64,000 nt of DNA from Xestospongia bergquistia (lineage: Eukaryota; Porifera; Demospongiae; Haplosclerida; Petrosiidae), in assembly GCA_963965975.1 (NCBI GenBank), contig OZ014413.1, positions 6,393,501-6,457,500 of the forward strand, written 5' to 3'. Under the pieces are notes generated by a model. That model was not told where the DNA came from and did no database searches. It was given only the letters and a program-made list of their open reading frames with translations. Both the position numbers and the translations under genes were made by a program. Shown here one piece after another: positions 21,901 to 33,921 of this stretch (position 1 is its first letter; every line of letters begins with the position of its first letter).

Positions 21901-22234
21901 TGTGTATAAGAAGAAAGAATTACCTAATGATTGAGTGGAATATAAACAAGAATAATGATTAATCATCACTACAGCCACTCTTTATAATTATAATAAAACT
22001 CACTATTGAAACTCTTTTTATATTTTATAACATAACTGTAATGGGATAAATGAAGGTGACACGTGAGATTACATTATTTGAGGAGGCTAAAAAGAAAACG
22101 AAAGTCTTTGGATAAGACCGCAGCGAGGTTAAGCACTTTAGTGCATTTCATTTTAATTTGTATTTACTCTTATCAGCTGATCGAGGAATGTAATTAGTGC
22201 TAATTGAAATGGGGCGTGGTTAAACAGAAACCAT
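21901..22234. other. 5' flank of retroelement 1
   Basis: No gene is recognised. The base composition becomes markedly more GC-rich from about 22080 on, so the 5' border of the inserted element probably lies between 22080 and 22234. Confidence 0.35.
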
Positions 22235-23905
22235 GTGGAAGACAACGTACACGCTGTGAGCAGCATTCAAAATGATCACCACATTCCTCCCTCTCACAAA
22301 TGGACCCTCCTCCTAGACTTCTCAAATGCTTTTAACTCCATTGCCCGCAGCGAGATGTTTAAGGAAGCGAGATCTCGCATCCCTAGTCTATCAACCTGGC
22401 TAGAGTTTTGCTATAGTTGTCCATCCGTCCTCCACTTCGGTGATCATACCATTAACAGCATTTGTGGTGTCCAACAGGGTGACCCTCTGGGTCCTTTAGG
22501 TTTTGCTTTGACTCTCCACCCTATCATTGAAAAAGTTAAAAGTGAGGTTCCTGGCCTACTGGCAAACTCCTGGTATCTGGATGATGGTACTCTTTGTGGT
22601 TCACCTGTCGATCTTAACTTAGCTCTATCTATCATTGAGGAGCTTGCCCCCACCTGGGGCCTCTCCTTGAACTGTAGCAAATCATTGCTTTTCATCCTCA
22701 AAGAAGACTCCCCACCTCAAAACTCACTCCCAACTGATATTCCTACCACCAGCAAAGGCTTTGTGTTACTGGGCTCTCCAATAGGCCCCCCCTCCTTCTG
22801 TAATTCTTTTATCCAAAAGAGAGTGACAAAGCTAAAACATACTCTCTCTTTTTTACCTGACCTACAGGACTCACAAATGGACACAACACTCCTTAAGTCC
22901 TGTCTCGCCTTCCCAAAAATCTCCTTTTTCCTCAGAACTTGCCCTCCCTCCTATATCAGAGACGCCACTACTTCCTTTGACTCTGTTATATACGAATCCC
23001 TCTCTGATCTGGTGGGTGGCCCTCTACCAGACTGGTCTTGGACCATAGCTTCTCTCCCCACGTCTTTAGGGGGCCTCAGTATCCGTAGGGCTTCTCTACA
23101 TTCCTCCGCCGCCTATATTGGCTCAGTTTCCTCCTTCCAGTTTCTGATGGCGGAGATCCTGGGGTATCACCCTAATGACTTATCTCAGCTTACAGAAGCT
23201 TTTTGCGAGTTTTCCTCCGCATCTAGGAACCCAGATTGGTCTTCTCCCGATGCCATTCACTTTCCTTTGTACCAAAGCCATCTTTCTAGAGCCATCGATC
23301 AATCCTCCTTTGACTATCTCCTCTCAAATGCTCCCTCCTCTCGTCTGAAAGCTCTTGCCCTGTCCTCTGCTATCCCCTATGCAGGAGATTGGCTAAATGT
23401 GATCCCCTCCCTTGCCTTAGGTCTCCATCTCCATGATCAAGAGTTTCGTCGGTGCCTCCAGTACTGGTTTGGTGTCAAAATGTTCTCTGTTGATTACCCA
23501 TGTCCCTTCTGTAAATCATCTTGTGACCCTTACGGTGATCATCAGATTGAATGTGGCGGCAATAAAGACCGTATATATCGACATGACTCTATCAGGGATC
23601 CCCTCTTCTCCTCGGCCCAGTCTGCAGCTCTTTGCCCAAAGAAAGAGATGCCATCACTGATACCAGTCTCTAAAAGGGTTTCTTTTGTCCCACTGTTGGT
23701 GGAGACTATTGGTGGGTGGATTGAGAAGGCATCCCACACAATCACTTCTATTGGCCGCCTCCTAGGTCAACGCCTACGTTTCAACGTCGGAGATACAACA
23801 CGCCACCTCTTCCAACGTTTATCTATCTCTTTATGGAAGGGTAATTCTGCCATGTGGCTCTCTCGTTCCCCCACCCCTTCTCCTTCTGTTGATGGTGTTA
23901 TGTAA
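22235..23905 (+). mobile_element. non-LTR retroelement 1: reverse transcriptase, 5'-truncated
   Basis: An uninterrupted frame of about 556 codons ends at TAA 23903-23905. It enters the polymerase just before motif A (LLLDFSNAFNSI), shows GVQQGDPLGPLGFAL (motif B region) and WYLDDG (motif C, the catalytic aspartate pair, near residue 114). A long thumb/connection region follows, then a cysteine-histidine cluster (CPFCKSSCDPYGDHQIEC, near residue 427) and a basic C-terminal domain. A zinc cluster after the polymerase is typical of elements using a restriction-enzyme-like endonuclease (R2/R4-type), not the AP-endonuclease kind. The N-terminal fingers are missing, so the first codon is only where the frame opens. 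The 3' end runs into (TAA)n at 23912-23960. GC content and codon use differ from the AT-rich host DNA. Confidence 0.85.
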
Positions 23906-23906
23906 C

Positions 23907-23916
23907 AATGATAATA

Positions 23917-23948
<32 letters not shown>

Positions 23949-23963
23949 TAATAATAATAATGG
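23907..23963. repeat. (TAA)n microsatellite between the two retroelements
   Basis: About eighteen imperfect TAA units separate the stop of element 1 from the first ATG of element 2 (23966). It may be the 3' tail of element 1, the insertion target of element 2, or both. Confidence 0.9.
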
Positions 23964-23965
23964 TA

Positions 23966-26900
23966 ATGGCGTCTGGTCTTACCTTGTGTTGCTCTTGTAA
24001 TGGGAAGAATGCTAAATGTGCTCGCTGTCGCTGTGTTAAGGCTGGCACTCCTTGTGTATCTTGTTTACTGATGAAGTCCGGACATGTCAGAACCTGTTGC
24101 TGGAGAGACAAATTTGCGCTGGTCGTGTAGTGATGACTTGTAGCTCTGGGCGAGGGTGTGTTGGCCTTAATGCTGTGAAAAATGTTGAAAATTCATTTCA
24201 TGAGAGTACAGCGAGTGACAAAGAGAATGTTGATGCTGATGTTGTAACAATCGACAGTGAAAGTGGTGCTAGAAGTGGTGCTAATGAAGACGCTATTGGG
24301 CATTATTTGGAGTCACAAGTTCGTCCTGATGTTGTTGACCCTGATACTTTGATGATGAAAGCATATGGAGACAAGTTCAGCCGTGACAAAGCTAGAGATG
24401 ATGTTTGGTTTGGGTATTGGAATTTTGTATCTCGCCTGAAAGGAAAGCAATATTCTCTTCCTGGAGGTGCAGTTGGGCGAAAGTATGTTGATTTGCTGAG
24501 TGATGAAATCGGACAAGTGGCTGCTGGAAATTATACTTCTGACCATGTTATAGTATTTTCTGCTCTCATTCTGCAAAGAGATAAGATGATAACCAAGTCT
24601 GTTGATGTACGTCAAGTCATGGAGAGAAGAATGAAACTTTGGTCTGAAAATCATTTTGATTTGCTTGTCCAAGAGGTTGTTCGATGTGATAAATCATGGC
24701 GAAGCTCTAGGAATAAGTTTGATTCTGATGTTAAGCATGTGTCATAAGGGTTTTCTCTAGATTGATGTGGAATGGCAAGGTTCATGCTGCAATCCGATGG
24801 CTCTCAGAGAATTCAGGTGGTGGTGTTTTACGGCCTTTTGAGAGGGTTACGCAGGATTCTACTGAAATGGTATTTGATGCTTTGCGAAAGAAACATCCAG
24901 AACCTGTCACTCCACTATCCTCAGTGTTAATTGAATGTGATGACTTGCCATGTTTGGAAGAAGTTGAAGTAACAAGTGGTCATATTTTGCATGTAGCAAA
25001 GAGCAGAGCATTCAAGGAAGTGCTGGTCCAGGGGTTGTGACTCTCTGCACTGGCAGGATTGTTTACTCAGATATGGAGCTCATAGTGAGAAGCTCCGAAA
25101 CTCTGTTGCATTCTTGTGCAGAAGGTTGGCAAACTCAATAGTTCCGTGGTCTGACGTGCAAGCACTTATGGCAAGCAGATTAATTGCGTTGGATAAATGT
25201 CCTGGTATTCAGCCAATTGGAATTGGAGAATCTTTATGTAGAATTTTGGGTAAAGCTATTTGTATGGTAACCAGAATGGATATTGAGGAGGTTGCAGGGA
25301 TAAAGCAGCTTTGTGCCGGGGTGAGAGCAGGCATAGAGGGAACCTTTCATGCTATATCAGAATTGTTTGAAGATAACCGGAATCTGGGTTGGGATGTGCT
25401 GATGGTTGATGCTGCCAACGCTTTTAATTCCCTGAATAGAATTGCTTCACTGTGGAATATTAGAGTTCTATGGCCTTGATGCTCAAGGTTTCTATTTAAT
25501 ACTTATAGGGGTTAGTCTTTGTTGATTGTAAAAGGTACATCAGAGGTATTATATAGTAAAGAGGGAGTAACACAGGGAGATCCACTCTCTATGTCTTTCT
25601 ATGCAGTTGGGACACTCCCATTAATAGATGCCTTGTGCATCTCACATTGGAATCAAGTTTGGTATGCAGATGATGCCTCCGCATGTGGTGATGTCAGTAA
25701 ACTAAGATTGTGGTTTGATAAGCTACAAGTTTTAGGTCCTCCTTTCGGGTTTTCCCTCAGCCTCAAAAAACCTATTTGGTTGTGGACCCAGAGTTCTTAC
25801 AAAGCGCAAAAGAGGTATTTGATGATACTGGAGTTAATGTTGTCACCAGTAGACGCTTTCTTGGCGGTGTTATTGGAGATCAGGATGGTAAGAATGCATT
25901 CATTAAACAGTCAGTTAATGGATGGATATCACAGGTCAACAAGTTGATTAAAATAGCAGAAACACAACCACAGTGTGCATATGTCGCCTTTACGAAGGCT
26001 TTACAGTTTAAGTGGTCGTATATTCAGCGTGTAACATCTGCATTTTGTAGTTCACTGTTTGATGAGTTGGAGGCAGTTATTAAGGATCATTTTCTGCCAA
26101 CCGTTCTTGGTTTTGAAGTCTCGAATGTGGATAGAAAACTGTATCCTTTGCCAGCGAGATATGGGGGTTTGGGGGTTTGTAATCCTACTGCTACAGCTGA
26201 ATTGTTCTATTCTCGTTCCAGGAAGGCAACTGATGTGATGGTACAATGTATTAAGACTGGTGAGATTGTGTTTGAGGTGGACTTTCATAACTCTTGGTGT
26301 GCTCAAGTTCATGATGAGCACCTGCAGCAAAATAAGGCCTTACATCTGAATATGTTTGAGATATTACTTCAACAATATGATACTATACATCAACGAGCAA
26401 TATTGAGGGCTAAAAGTGAGAAGGTGTCTGGTTGGCTAACAGCACTTCCTTTAAAAAAATGTCAATTTGATTTGTCCTCGCAAGAGTTTTTGGGATGCCA
26501 TGGCCATCAGATATAAAAAACCATTATTGAATGTCCCTGATATATGTGACGGATGTGGGCTACCCTTTACTCTTGAACACGCTCTGTCTTGCAGAAAAGG
26601 AGGACTGGTTGTGGCCAGGCATAATGAAATTCGAGATATCATCGGTGATATGGCCAGTTTAGTATGGAGTAATGTGATTCGGGAACCAGTGATAAGAGAA
26701 GCCAGTGGTGATGATTCTGCTCTGGTGGCTGACTTGTCGGTACGAGGTGTTTGGCTTCCTCAGGCTGAGGCGTTGTTTGACGTACGTGTATCAGATACTG
26801 ATGCCCAGTCCTATTTGAGTCAATCACCTAGCGAGGTTCTGTTGAATGCCGAAAAAGAGAAAAAAGTGAAATATGGTCAGGCTTGTGAAGAGAGGAGAGC

Positions 26901-27153
26901 ATTATTTACACCATTTTGCTGCTCAATTGATGGAATGATTGGTAGAGAAGGAGAAACATTCCTAAAACGACTTGGTGACAGTTTGGCTTTGAAATGGGAC
27001 AGTAATTATAGCACAGTTATGGGCTGGTTACGAGCAAGAATAAACTTTGGAATTCTAAGAGCATCAATTTTATGTCTGCGTTCTACATCAAAATGGAGAA
27101 GCCTGGGTATTGTGGATGGAGCTTCAATTGGCCTGTCAACCATTAACTATTGA
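23966..27153 (+). pseudogene. non-LTR retroelement 2: full-length-like but frame-broken
   Basis: A 3.2-kb element distinct from element 1. It opens with a cysteine-rich N-terminal cluster (CCSCNGKNAKCARCRC, from about 23990) and continues with an acidic linker. Reverse transcriptase blocks follow, with VDAANAFNSLNR (about 25410), GVTQGDPLSM (about 25570) and WYADDAS (about 25660). Then come a thumb, a CDGCG...HALSC zinc cluster (about 26546-26593) and a C-terminal domain with ALFDVRVSDTDA that fits the PD-(D/E)xK core of a restriction-like endonuclease. At least four frame changes split it (near 24130, 24750, 25050-25110, 25490, 25790 and 26490), so it is inactive. The copy is otherwise nearly complete and is bounded by TAA repeats on both sides. 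Confidence 0.85.
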
Positions 27154-27254
27154 CAATGTTTAATTTAATTTATTGTTAACTATTTTTGCCATGACATTTA
27201 ACAGTTTTTTCCATGCTCTATCTTGACTTTATTGATTATATCATTGTCATATTG

Positions 27255-27255
<1 letters not shown>

Positions 27256-27307
<52 letters not shown>

Positions 27308-27360
27308 AATAATAGAGCTAGTCACAGTTCAGTGACCAATCAGATTTTGCTATGTCAATC

Positions 27361-27425
<65 letters not shown>

Positions 27426-27478
27426 AATAATAGAGCTAGTCACAGTTCAGTGACCAATCAGATTTTGCTATGTCAATC

Positions 27479-27516
<38 letters not shown>
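27256..27516. repeat. composite (TAA)n tracts with a twice-repeated 48-bp block
   Basis: Three (TAA)n tracts alternate with two apparently identical copies of a block beginning tagagctagtcacagttcag and ending tatgtcaatcat (27314-27360 and 27430-27479). The period is about 117 bp. Each TAA tract also carries the same single interruption 'atactaat', so the whole composite was duplicated as a unit. Confidence 0.9.
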
Positions 27517-28139
27517 GACAACTATAACAACTGTGACAACTGTCAAAAATGCTAAAAGCATGCTGTTTTTATATCGACACATGACGTAATAATATACAAT
27601 AACGAATAAATAATCAAGTAATAATGATATTACCAAGTAACCTAATATGTCACATCTACAAATTACTGATGTATTCAATTCTTTGTTTCAATCAATACTA
27701 TGTTGTTGTGGTTAGTCGTATAGTAAATAAGTTTGTTATACTTGGATTACCCTCTTTTTTCCTGTGAGACTGGTAACAAAACTAGTTAATGTTTTTTTTA
27801 TTTATACCCTTGTTGATGGAATAGGGAATGACATCTAGTCTTGTAAAAGAACCTTGGTGATTCTAATGATTCTTACAATCTTTATTGATTCCAAGATTAC
27901 TAAGATAACAATATGTAGTTTCTGTAGCCACAAGACTAACTTATCTAACCAAACCAACTTTATGCAATGCAATTTAAAACTTAATTATCATCTACTAAGA
28001 TAGTGCACTTTATCTTAAAGCAATTATGCTGCATTTGAAAATTGCCTATGTTTTTAAATGTTGTTAGTGAGTGATAGTTTATGTGTAAGATGTATGCATT
28101 GGTGTCAATTAAAAAGAAAGAAGACTATATATTTATAGA
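27517..28139. other. non-coding spacer
   Basis: AT-rich with no recognisable gene. Confidence 0.35.
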
Positions 28140-28898
28140 GCTTGCATGACTTGATTTTGTAACTGTAATATCCACAGAGCTGATCCCACATGTCCACTCC
28201 ACACATACAGCAGATGGTTGTGTATTTGATGACATCATGGTCATGACTTTTCTATCAAGCCAAGCTGTAGCAGAGATGTTGTTTTCTGTAGAGTCACTGA
28301 GCCTCTACTATGAATAAGGTAAAAAATGTATTCAATACTTATCAATATAATTGTACTTGGTAGTTACGTACAATAGGCAAAGTCATATGTTCTAATACTT
28401 TAGTGTACTTTACTGTACTTTCAAGTGTAACCTATTAACTGTACTATTGTTTGAAGCAAACTTGAAAGACTACTCGAGCTATTTATTTGAATTCATTATA
28501 CCTGTTAGTGAGTTACAATGTCTTCAATGTAGTTGGAAATCCTATGGGATACTTACGAACTGGACGGCACATACGAGGGATAATTATTTGGTTGTGGCAA
28601 TGTATAGTTGTAAACTGAGGTAGATTGATATGAGATAGAAGTAACATATGCATTTCCTAAAAAAAATAAAAAGGTCATGTTGCTATACTGGTATATACTA
28701 GATGTATATATCACTTTCTTATGTGAATGTATAATTACTTTCTTCATCATTCTCATCAATATCTGACAAATCACTAAATTCATTATCACTTCCCAGCATG
28801 ACAGGCTCTTTTGTATAGTCTAGGTCGACAAAATAATCATCTCCATCAAGCTCTCAAATTACATCATCTGTTGACAAAATTCTTGGTCTTTTTGCCAT
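28140..28898 (-). pseudogene. piggyBac-type transposase fossil
   Basis: From ATG at 28898 the minus strand reads an acidic N-terminus (MAKRPRILSTDDVI, a TGA at 28856-28854, then ELDGDDYFVDLDYT and FSDLSDIDENDEE). A GTAATT donor, a short intron ending TTTTTTTTAG and a second exon (about 28656-28557) ending at GTAAGT follow. A third piece near 28310-28160 reads TAWLDRKVMTMMSSNT, which fits the W-x-D-[KR]-x-V stretch ahead of the last catalytic aspartate in piggyBac transposases. The phase-1 end of exon 1 matches that of the intact piggyBac gene at 51242. The catalytic centre itself is missing. Confidence 0.5.
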
Positions 28899-29254
28899 GT
28901 TTATCTTACTACATAGTAGATTGATGTTTATATTATAAGATTTTTAATTTATGTTGTGTTCTTATAAAGTATTCACACTTATTAATTATCAAATAGTAAA
29001 ATATTCACCTGCAATGAAGTAAAAACTTTGTGGTCCAAAAACAAGACAAAAGTCTATAGCAACCACTTGCAAAAACACTTGTTAAATACGTGTGGTCACT
29101 CAAGATCACTTGAATGATCTCCATAAATTTTATCTGCAGCAACAAATACTAGGTATGTTATGAGGTCCAACTGACACAAAAAAGCATCTACCGTGGTTCA
29201 GTGATCCCACACGCTTGACGCAAAACTGCATCTATCAAGTTTAATTGGTTAAAT

Positions 29255-29560
29255 AGACTCATTTTACACAAAAGACCATATTTTACATTAAAAGATACTA
29301 TTCCATTTAAAAACACTACTCAATTAACATTTTATTTGAAAAAGTACTACCCTCACTTAAATGTCACTAGACTGGCACTAATTGGTAACCTCATTAGAAT
29401 GTTACCACTTTAAAAGACACTATCCTACTTCTAAAGACACTACCCTTTTCGAAATAGGCTATCATTTTGCATAAAAGAAATGCACTATTTAAATGCTACT
29501 AGTTTAAAAACTATTGAAAAAATCATTACCCTACTTCAAAAAAATCTGCTTTCTTGACAC
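29255..29560. repeat. degenerate short-period repeat
   Basis: The phrase (t)taaaagacactacc(c/t)ta and variants recur about every 20-35 nt (29270, 29297, 29317, 29341, 29411, 29433, 29471, 29527). It looks like an old decayed minisatellite. It is non-coding. Confidence 0.5.
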
Positions 29561-31449
29561 AAATTGAATGGGGATAGAGTGCCTTTTTGAGCCATATTGT
29601 TTGTTCTTCTATGTTTTGCCTTCATCACTAAAAATGTGATATCTTAGATTGTTTACTGAGTAAAGTTAACCATTCCACAATTAAGCATTACAAGATATTA
29701 AAATATCTTGCAAACTATATTATATCAGAATGCAATAATTAAAATTGATGAAATGCCACAATATCTATTCTATGACTCAATCATTGAGTGATACAGCATT
29801 ACAAGTTTATGCAAGTGGTCTTAATTTTTAATTTTGTTATAAGAAACAATTAATCATCCACTTCATATATAAGAATTATTCTAAGTAATAGACAATGAGT
29901 ATTTGTCTGGTACAAACTGGTTTAGAGGAAGGGGTTAGTGTGATTATAGGGAACAAAGTATGGATTGTTACTAAGGTTTCTGTAGGAATTAACCCTTAGT
30001 ACACGAAGAAAGTAGACTGCGGAGAAGAGCATGAAAAATATTCTTGAAATGATTTTACAATTGAAGTTTGTTCTGCCTGTGAATTATGAAAGCAATATTC
30101 TTTTAATTTATATGATAATGTTATTAAGATTCTAATATCTACCATTTGTACAAACGAATGATTTCAAGTTATTGTACATGTGGGATATAGTAGTCCTTCC
30201 TCAGCATATTGACATTTGTCGCGTCAAAATTTGAGTCTTGGTAGTTGAGTTATAAGGATACCATCTCAAGGAATAGTTAGTCAAGAAAATCCAAATGATA
30301 TTGATTTTTTATGTTTCGTGTACTTCCATTACATTAAGAAATCTTGTTTTATTTCTTATATATAACTCCATGTAGTAATTGTAAAAACATTATATTTATA
30401 ATCACTGTATAAACATTGCATCATATTCCACTTATTCTGTTAGCCCAATTTGCATCTATTACATTCTCCACGCGCCTGGCCCATCAGTTTATCAAAACAG
30501 AGGAGAGTCTAGACTACCCCCTTGTGTGGCATGATTATAAAATAAACTTGCTGTATATAAATCTTTTTCCTCCCCTTTTTGCTGTGGATTCAGAAGTGAT
30601 AGAACTAGAACTGGCCCAATATTGGATCATAGTCATTTTGTGAGGTATGATGCACCAATAATATTGTTTAAGTTATTTTGTGCCTATAAATATTCTGTAA
30701 ACAAATGGACAAACAAATTAGGGTATTTGACTGTAAAAATAGTTTTACAGGTAAATAGAGGTCAAAATATACTGTAACTGTTTTTGAAGAAAAATTATGA
30801 AAAACGAATAAGAAGGACAACCTTTCAAGTGGGACCTATAGTAATTTGTTGTTACTTGAAACCTTTTTTTGAGGATTTACACATCTGAGAATACATGAAT
30901 CCACAAAGTTTACAATAATGGGCTAGATTTAATGACAAATACAGTATTGATCACGTTCGTTTTTCCAAGATTAAGTAAATTTCAGAGATTTTAACATAAT
31001 TTTTGCACATACCTACTTTCTTACTTAGTCTTTCATTCTATTCACTTTTAAAATGTTCTAAGAATGTATAAACAATCTTTTAGTTCTTTGAAAGTCTCCT
31101 TTTTTCTTTCTTCAAGGTTATTGCATTGCTAGTTTTAAAAATTTTTTTACAGTTTTAACAAAGGTAATAAAATTATGTTCAGCCAAAATGTAAAAATGAT
31201 ATTTTTTGCCATTCAAGCTTTCTCTCAGGCAAGATTAATAATAATATGTATGTATGTATGTATTCAAAAAATTTGTTATGAATAAAGATTCATATTATAA
31301 TCCTTAAAACAGAAATTTATAAATCAGCTAGAAAAAAAATATTTTGCATCAAAGTGTAGTATTTTCACACATAAATCTGGCAACCTTTATGCTTCTATTT
31401 AAATTCAGATGATCATATATATGTTAGACAGACCAGTATTTGCTGAGAT
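29561..31449. other. long non-coding stretch
   Basis: About 1.9 kb of AT-rich DNA without a recognisable gene. An open frame at 30416-30643 has no domain and non-coding base use. (GTAT)n-like 'atgtatgtatgtat' occurs at 31247-31262. Confidence 0.4.
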
Positions 31450-32610
31450 ATGAAAAAAGACACTTTAAGATTGTTAGTCTATGCTATGTCCGTAGCATTA
31501 CTAATGCTACTCTTTTATTTTACTATATTTGGAAGCAAGCCAAATTTCAATGCAGCTATATTTAGAGAAAACAACTCTTTGAAAATTGAACATATCTATC
31601 CTGTAAAATTCGAAAGGATAAAAACGATTTTATTCTGGACAGATTGTACTGGAATTAGTTGTATCAGAAAATATGGAATGGCTAGCGGTGAAGTTAAATG
31701 TGGACACTATCAGCTTAAATGTTTTGTTACAGAAGACAGAAAACAATTTCCTAATAGTAGAGCTGTAATCTTTAATGCCAGAGGTCATAATTTGAATTCT
31801 GATCGCTCTCTTGTCCTTTCAATGAATTGACCGCCAGGACAACGCTTGGTTTACTACAACAGGGAACCTCCTACAACTTTTCCAGAACGTGACATCATGG
31901 AGCCGTGGAATTTTTTATTCAATTGGACAATGACATACAAGCTAGATTCTGATATAATATATACTAATGGAGCTGATTTTGTAAAAGGTAGAAAGTATTT
32001 AGGTGGTTATGATCCAACAATCAATTACCTCAAGGGCAAAAACAAAACAGCTATAACTTTAATTAGTAATTGTCGTGAAGATCGCATGAAGTTAGTAAAA
32101 ACACTAAAGAAATTTATTGATATAGATGTATTTGGAAAATGTGGCATACCTTGCAAACCCAAAATCATTTGTTATTCCTATATATCACAATATAAGTTTT
32201 ATCTGGCTTTTGAAAACTCAATATGTCGGGATTTACTTACTGAAAAAGCCAAAAAAAAATGGTCTTATGTATGGAACAGTACCAGTCATAATGTCTGGAG
32301 CAAATTTATCCAATCCTGCTTTAATTCCACCAAATTCACTTATTAATGCTCGTAAATTCAAAACAGCTAAAGTTCTAGCTGATTTCTTAAAAAATGTTGG
32401 AAGTCGACCAAGCCTATATAATGAATTTTTTAAATGGAAGGACAACTGGTTCATACATCCAATTGGAAAAGATCCTAAGGAATTTCCATGTCGAATATGC
32501 AATAAACTATATGATGATGACCTATATCATCAAATAAATATTTATGTGATGATATTGCAGGTTGGCACAGTTTTGAACAAAACTGTGAACCATATCCTAC
32601 TTGGGAATAG
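31450..32610 (+). pseudogene. alpha-1,3-fucosyltransferase (GT10) pseudogene
   Basis: The first frame gives a short cytoplasmic tail and a type II signal anchor (LLVYAMSVALLMLLFYFTIF), the Golgi topology of GT10 enzymes. An in-frame TGA at 31828-31830 interrupts a junction that continues PPGQRLVYYNREPP. FNWTMTYKLDSDI follows, and then the donor-binding block KFYLAFENSICRDLLTEK. In the A9 run at 32251-32259 the frame changes and continues NGLMYGTVPVIMSGAN, ALIPPNS and FLKNVG. A last shift near 32535 leads to a CDDIAGWHSFEQNCEP end and TAG at 32608. Family enzymes transfer fucose from GDP-fucose to glycans. All expected regions are present in order, but three lesions make it inactive unless the A9 change is a sequencing error and the TGA a variant. 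Confidence 0.85.
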
Positions 32611-33522
32611 GTTTAATTTTTTATTAACAGATGACGATATATTTATATATATAACATGAATTGATAATTATGATCCAATATGTAAGAGCTAACCCAGTGC
32701 ACACACAGACACACATAATAAAGATGAATGATTATCACAGTTTGTTTATAATTTCTGAAGCAAAGAATTTAATCTGATTTTAATAAAACATTTATAATAT
32801 ATCACATTGGGTATTGAGCTCACAATTTTGTGTGTACTCTGTAGAACTGGCTCTTTGTATTTTGTATTGTTCTGGCGATCTTCATGTCTATAATAGTAAC
32901 AATATAATTATAATGCATGTTATATTTAACAAGGCTAATGTACTTTATGCTTTTAAACTGCTTTTCTCTAACAAATCTCCTCTATTAAGACAAATAATCT
33001 CCAACTCTTCCTTGATACTTTGACATGCCTCCTACTAATGAACATTTTCATCATTACAATTGTTATAATTTGCAATATTCAAAGCTATTGAATGACAGAT
33101 GACAGATTAGCCATTGATATTAACTAATACGAACTCACATTCACAAATTTATTTTATCAACTTTATTGAAAAAATGAGAGCAGTAAAAGAGCATATTGTA
33201 GTACAATCCAGGAAAGTGTTCTCATTACAAGTACAGTTTAAATCAAGTTTGTTATATCCAATAGCTGATGAGAATGAATAGACTATAGAGATCTGACTTC
33301 ACCTCAAATATATTGATTATATAAAAGTGTGAAATAAAAAAATTCTCTCAAAATTTTCATAAGGAAAATATCACCACTGTTTATTGACCACACTTGCATC
33401 GTTGTTATCCTTAGAAGATAGAACAAACACTGTCCCATATTTTATTCAAGCAGATCTCTCAACAGCTCCATAATATCAAGATGACAACTAGAAAGTGGGC
33501 ATTATCCACATATGCTTTATGC
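32611..33522. other. non-coding spacer
   Basis: AT-rich, no recognisable gene. Confidence 0.35.
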
Positions 33523-33921
33523 CATTCTCATAAACTGACGTGATGAACTGACTCATCTGTATATGTTTGAGAAACTACTGTATCTCACAACTGCAGAGAT
33601 AAGAAGAAACAAACTCTGAAAAGAGCTTAGACAGCATTGTGTTACTTGTTTAAGTATGATGTAAGATGTTTATTATAGTATATATACCAAACCACATATT
33701 ATGTGACTTACTATATAAACAATCATAAGGCTGTCTTATCACCCGTGACAAGTTTTCTAATGGAGATAGCTTGGATGTTACATTCAGAGGAATATATTTC
33801 TAAGAAAATACTAGATAAAGTGACAAAATATAGTGTATTGCTAACAGAAGGTCCACTAAGAGCAATATTCAGTTCGGTCTCTGAGGATCCTAACAAGTTA
33901 AAATTGTTTGGTAACAATTAA
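33523..33921 (+). pseudogene. unrecognised gene fragment, duplicated at 40140
   Basis: The plus strand reads ELTHLYMFEKLLYLTTAEIR near 33555. After frame changes it ends in SFLMEIAWMLHSEEYISKK and the following helical 40 residues, closing at TAA 33919-33921. The helical, Leu-rich C-terminal part might be a death-fold-like module, but this is a guess. The first half matches 40140-40375 in DNA. Confidence 0.4.

Noticed and set aside
23767..24111. Minus-strand frame with poly-Ile across the retroelement junction
   Set aside because: The poly-Ile is the translation of (TAA)n in antisense; the region is explained by the plus-strand elements.
28160..28320. Plus-strand exon reading LIPHVHSTHTADGC between acceptor-like and donor-like sites
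   Set aside because: The minus strand of the same DNA gives a better, piggyBac-like sequence (TAWLDRKVMTMMSSNT) continuous with the fossil read from 28898.
29989..30345. Possible third TTAA element starting CCCTTAGTACACG at 29993
   Set aside because: The left end resembles a piggyBac terminus, but the candidate right end near 30330 shares only AGTACACGAA at a different offset from TTAA, so the pairing is not convincing.
31828..31830. TGA as selenocysteine codon in the fucosyltransferase
   Set aside because: GT10 enzymes are not selenoproteins and the gene has two further frame lesions.
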